A DNA stretch of 9,030 nt from Alphaproteobacteria bacterium (GTDB taxonomy: Bacteria > Pseudomonadota > Alphaproteobacteria > GCA-2731375), in assembly GCA_028281075.1 (NCBI GenBank), contig JANQKO010000318.1:1-9030 (forward strand), read 5' to 3'. Position 1 is the first letter of the stretch. Each line of letters starts with the position of its first letter. A model generated the notes under the pieces. That model was not told the DNA's origin, made no database searches, and saw nothing but the letters and a program-made list of their open reading frames with translations. Position numbers and translations under genes: made by a program. This document shows positions 7,795 to 9,030 of the stretch, piece by piece.

Positions 7795-8607
7795 ATGCGC
7801 CTGGTTGCCTGCGCGCGCATGTACAACGTCACGCCGGCGGCGCGGCGGGCCTGGACGGCGCTGTTCGCCTGGCTGTCCGAGACCTCGGGCGTCGACCTGC
7901 GGGTCATCGACCATCCGGCACCGGCGCCGCTGGACCAGCTCTGGCGGCGGCCCGACATGGGCTGTGTCTTCATGTGCGGCTGGCCGTTCAGCCGCGCCGT
8001 CCCGCGCCCCCGGCCGATCGCCGCGCCGGTGCCGTCGGCCGGCCGCCATGGCGGCCGACCGGTCTATGCCACCGACCTGATCGTCCGCCGTGACAGCGGC
8101 TACCGGCGGCTGGAGGACACCTTCGGCGGCCGCATCGCCTGGACCGTCGACAGCTCGCATTCCGGCTTCAATGCCCCGCGCCACCATCTGCTGGCGTTCC
8201 GCACGGCCGGCCGCCCCCGGCTTTACCGCGAGAGCATCGGCCCGCTGGTGACGCCGGCGCGCGCGCTCGCCAGCGTGCTGGACGGCACCGCCGACGTCGC
8301 GCCCATGGACAGCTATGCCCTCGACCTGATCCGCCGGCACGAGCCGGACCGCGTCGCCGGCATCGCCGTGATCGCCACCACGTCGACGGCCCCGATCCCG
8401 CCGCTGGTCGCCGCCCACGATCTCGACGCCGCCACGGGCGCGAAGCTGCGCGGGGCGCTGCTCGGCGCCGGCGACGATCCCGGCATCGCGCCGGTGCTGG
8501 CCGATCTCGCCCTGTCCGGCTTCGCGGCCGTCACCGCCGACGACTATGACCTCGCCGAGTCCTGGGCGCGTGACGCGTTGGCCGCCGGGTATCCGCGTCC
8601 CGAATGA
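7795..8607 (+). CDS. PhnD/SsuA-like substrate-binding-fold protein, no visible signal peptide
   Basis: A 270-residue protein resembling the phosphate/phosphonate (PhnD/SsuA/transferrin-type) periplasmic-binding fold. Supporting stretches are CVFMCGWPF (residues 57-65); PVYATDLIVRRDSGYRRLEDTFGG (about 89-112), the usual strand plus 'G..L.DL.G' turn; the S-x-SG ligand loop in TVDSSHSGFNAPRHHLLAF; and DGTADVAPMDSYALDLI, which matches the 'G.aDva.id.y' segment. The N-terminus MRLVACARMYNVTP has no hydrophobic export signal and no lipobox, so as written the protein is cytosolic. The upstream frame gives no better start. No ABC permease or ATPase gene lies nearby, so a sensing, enzymatic or ligand-carrier role is as likely as transport. 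It starts 26 bases after the OCD-family gene, behind a hairpin and without a clear ribosome site, and is probably last in the gntR operon. Family placement is moderately sure; the role is unknown. Confidence 0.72.
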   Translation: MRLVACARMYNVTPAARRAWTALFAWLSETSGVDLRVIDHPAPAPLDQLWRRPDMGCVFMCGWPFSRAVPRPRPIAAPVPSAGRHGGRPVYATDLIVRRDSGYRRLEDTFGGRIAWTVDSSHSGFNAPRHHLLAFRTAGRPRLYRESIGPLVTPARALASVLDGTADVAPMDSYALDLIRRHEPDRVAGIAVIATTSTAPIPPLVAAHDLDAATGAKLRGALLGAGDDPGIAPVLADLALSGFAAVTADDYDLAESWARDALAAGYPRPE

Positions 8608-8620
8608 CGGACAAACGGCA

Positions 8621-8640
8621 CGGCCGATCTGATCCGGCCG
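8621..8640. terminator. Short hairpin after the PhnD-like gene
   Basis: CGGCCG (8621-8626) pairs with CGGCCG (8635-8640) around an 8-base loop, starting 13 bases after the stop codon. There is no T-run, so it is only a weak candidate for ending the gntR-side transcript in the 71-base convergent gap. Confidence 0.3.
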
Positions 8641-8656
8641 CCCGCGAATGAACGAC

Positions 8657-8674
8657 TTGGGGACTGTCCCCATT
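8657..8674. repeat. GGGGACTGTCCCC inverted repeat, REP-like, between convergent genes
   Basis: The core GGGGACTGTCCCC (8659-8671) is an inverted repeat flanked by TT and ATT, sitting 7 bases past the end of the CoA-lyase gene on the minus strand. It can form a tight hairpin of 5 bp with a 3-base loop. From memory, similar GGGACAGTCCC palindromes recur between genes in many proteobacteria, some near REP-associated (Y1) transposases. None is in this window and only one copy is seen here. It may also act as a convergent terminator, though no T-run follows on either strand. Confidence 0.45.
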
Positions 8675-8678
8675 CCGC

Positions 8679-9030
8679 TCAGGGGCCGGCTTCCCGGGCC
8701 TTGATCTCCGCCGCCATGACCAGCAGGTTGCGGGCCTGCTTCAGGTGCGGCATGTCGAGCATCTTGCCGTCGAGCCCGACCGTGCCGAGGCCGGGATTCC
8801 GCTCGAACACGTCGACCACGCGCCGGGCGTGGGCGATCTCCTCGTCCGACGGCGTGAAGGCGCGGTTGATGACCTCGACCTGGGCCGGATGGATGGCGAT
8901 CTTGCCGACGAAGCCCGCCTTTCGGTCGCGCAGGCAGTCGGCCTCCAGCCCTTCGCCGTCGCGAAAATTGACCCACAGCACGCCGACCGGCTGCACGTCG
9001 ATCGCGCGGCACGTGGCGAGGCAGAATGAT
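8679..9030 (-). CDS. CitE/HpcH-type CoA-ester lyase, C-terminal part (cut by window edge)
   Basis: The last 116 residues of a protein of the HpcH/HpaI aldolase/citrate lyase beta-like family; the 5' part lies beyond the right edge. Members cleave or form beta-hydroxyacyl-CoA esters (malyl-CoA, citramalyl-CoA, citryl groups) in a Mg-dependent TIM barrel. The family tail is clear: VGVLWVNFRDGEGLEADC, then GFVGKIAIHPAQVEVINRAFTPS (Lys-x-x-Ile-His-Pro motif), EEIAHARRVV, and GTVGLDGKMLDMPHLKQARNLL. The catalytic Arg and metal-binding Glu/Asp residues sit upstream and cannot be checked. The stop is TGA at 8679-8681. The gene is convergent to the PhnD-like gene and, from position alone, not part of its operon. 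The exact substrate cannot be told. Confidence 0.88.
   Translation of the reverse strand, partial: SFCLATCRAIDVQPVGVLWVNFRDGEGLEADCLRDRKAGFVGKIAIHPAQVEVINRAFTPSDEEIAHARRVVDVFERNPGLGTVGLDGKMLDMPHLKQARNLLVMAAEIKAREAGP

Noticed and set aside
8040..8057. A perfect 18-base palindrome centred on CCATGG inside the PhnD-like gene.
   Set aside because: It is all G and C except for its centre, lies within coding sequence, and a palindrome of this length is not very surprising by chance in about 9 kb of such GC-rich DNA.
7522..9012. A 496-residue minus-strand open frame covering the PhnD-like gene and part of the CoA lyase in another frame.
   Set aside because: Its composition is Arg/Gly/Ala-rich without motifs. 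The frame that encodes the HpcH/CitE tail is different and clearly real.

Overview
The window comes from a GC-rich bacterium (clearly well above 60% G+C, with C or G at most third codon positions). It is probably an alphaproteobacterium from a soil- or water-type lineage with broad catabolism. This rests on base composition, on a tripartite tricarboxylate transporter (TTT) set with a Bug-type binding protein, on a HutC-type GntR regulator, and on several acyl-CoA and amino-acid enzyme families. No RNA gene, CRISPR array, transposase or phage gene is visible. Nearly every base is in a gene, and no stretch over 300 bases lacks one.

Layout. Bases 1-1325 (+) are the 3' nine-tenths of a glycerol kinase gene cut by the left edge. 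Convergent to it, and read leftward, is a two-gene unit of a crotonase-fold (enoyl-CoA hydratase/isomerase) protein (2029-2784) and a zinc deaminase of the CMP/dCMP-deaminase superfamily (1340-2008). To its right, also leftward, is a complete TTT uptake operon: tctC-like binding protein (4910-5881), tctB (4437-4871) and tctA (2962-4446). That operon ends in a good intrinsic terminator at 2836-2868. Rightward from the same intergenic region run gntR (5984-6739), an ornithine cyclodeaminase/mu-crystallin family gene (6764-7768) and a PhnD-like substrate-binding-fold protein without a visible signal peptide (7795-8607). The right edge holds the 3' end of a leftward CitE/HpcH-type CoA-ester lyase gene (8679-9030).

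How it may work together. The core is a divergent pair: tctC-tctB-tctA on one side, gntR-OCD-family gene-phnD-like gene on the other. They share one short intergenic region with an AT-rich, palindromic site (TATACATGTATA). Two overlapping back-to-back promoters appear to use that palindrome as their -10 region. The simplest reading is that the HutC-type regulator senses a small metabolite, represses both arms, and is relieved when the transported carboxylate or amino-acid-like substrate arrives. The Bug/TctAB system would import it and the OCD-family NAD(P)-linked enzyme would act on it. The OCD-family protein lacks the usual catalytic Asp and has a rearranged dinucleotide-binding glycine motif, so its reaction is probably not ornithine cyclodeamination. 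The substrate cannot be named from the sequence.

The most interesting points are the shared-palindrome double promoter, the divergent OCD-family enzyme tied to a TTT transporter, the orphan PhnD-like protein without export signal, the crotonase that keeps only one of the two hydratase glutamates, and the deaminase with a long C-terminal extension next to it.
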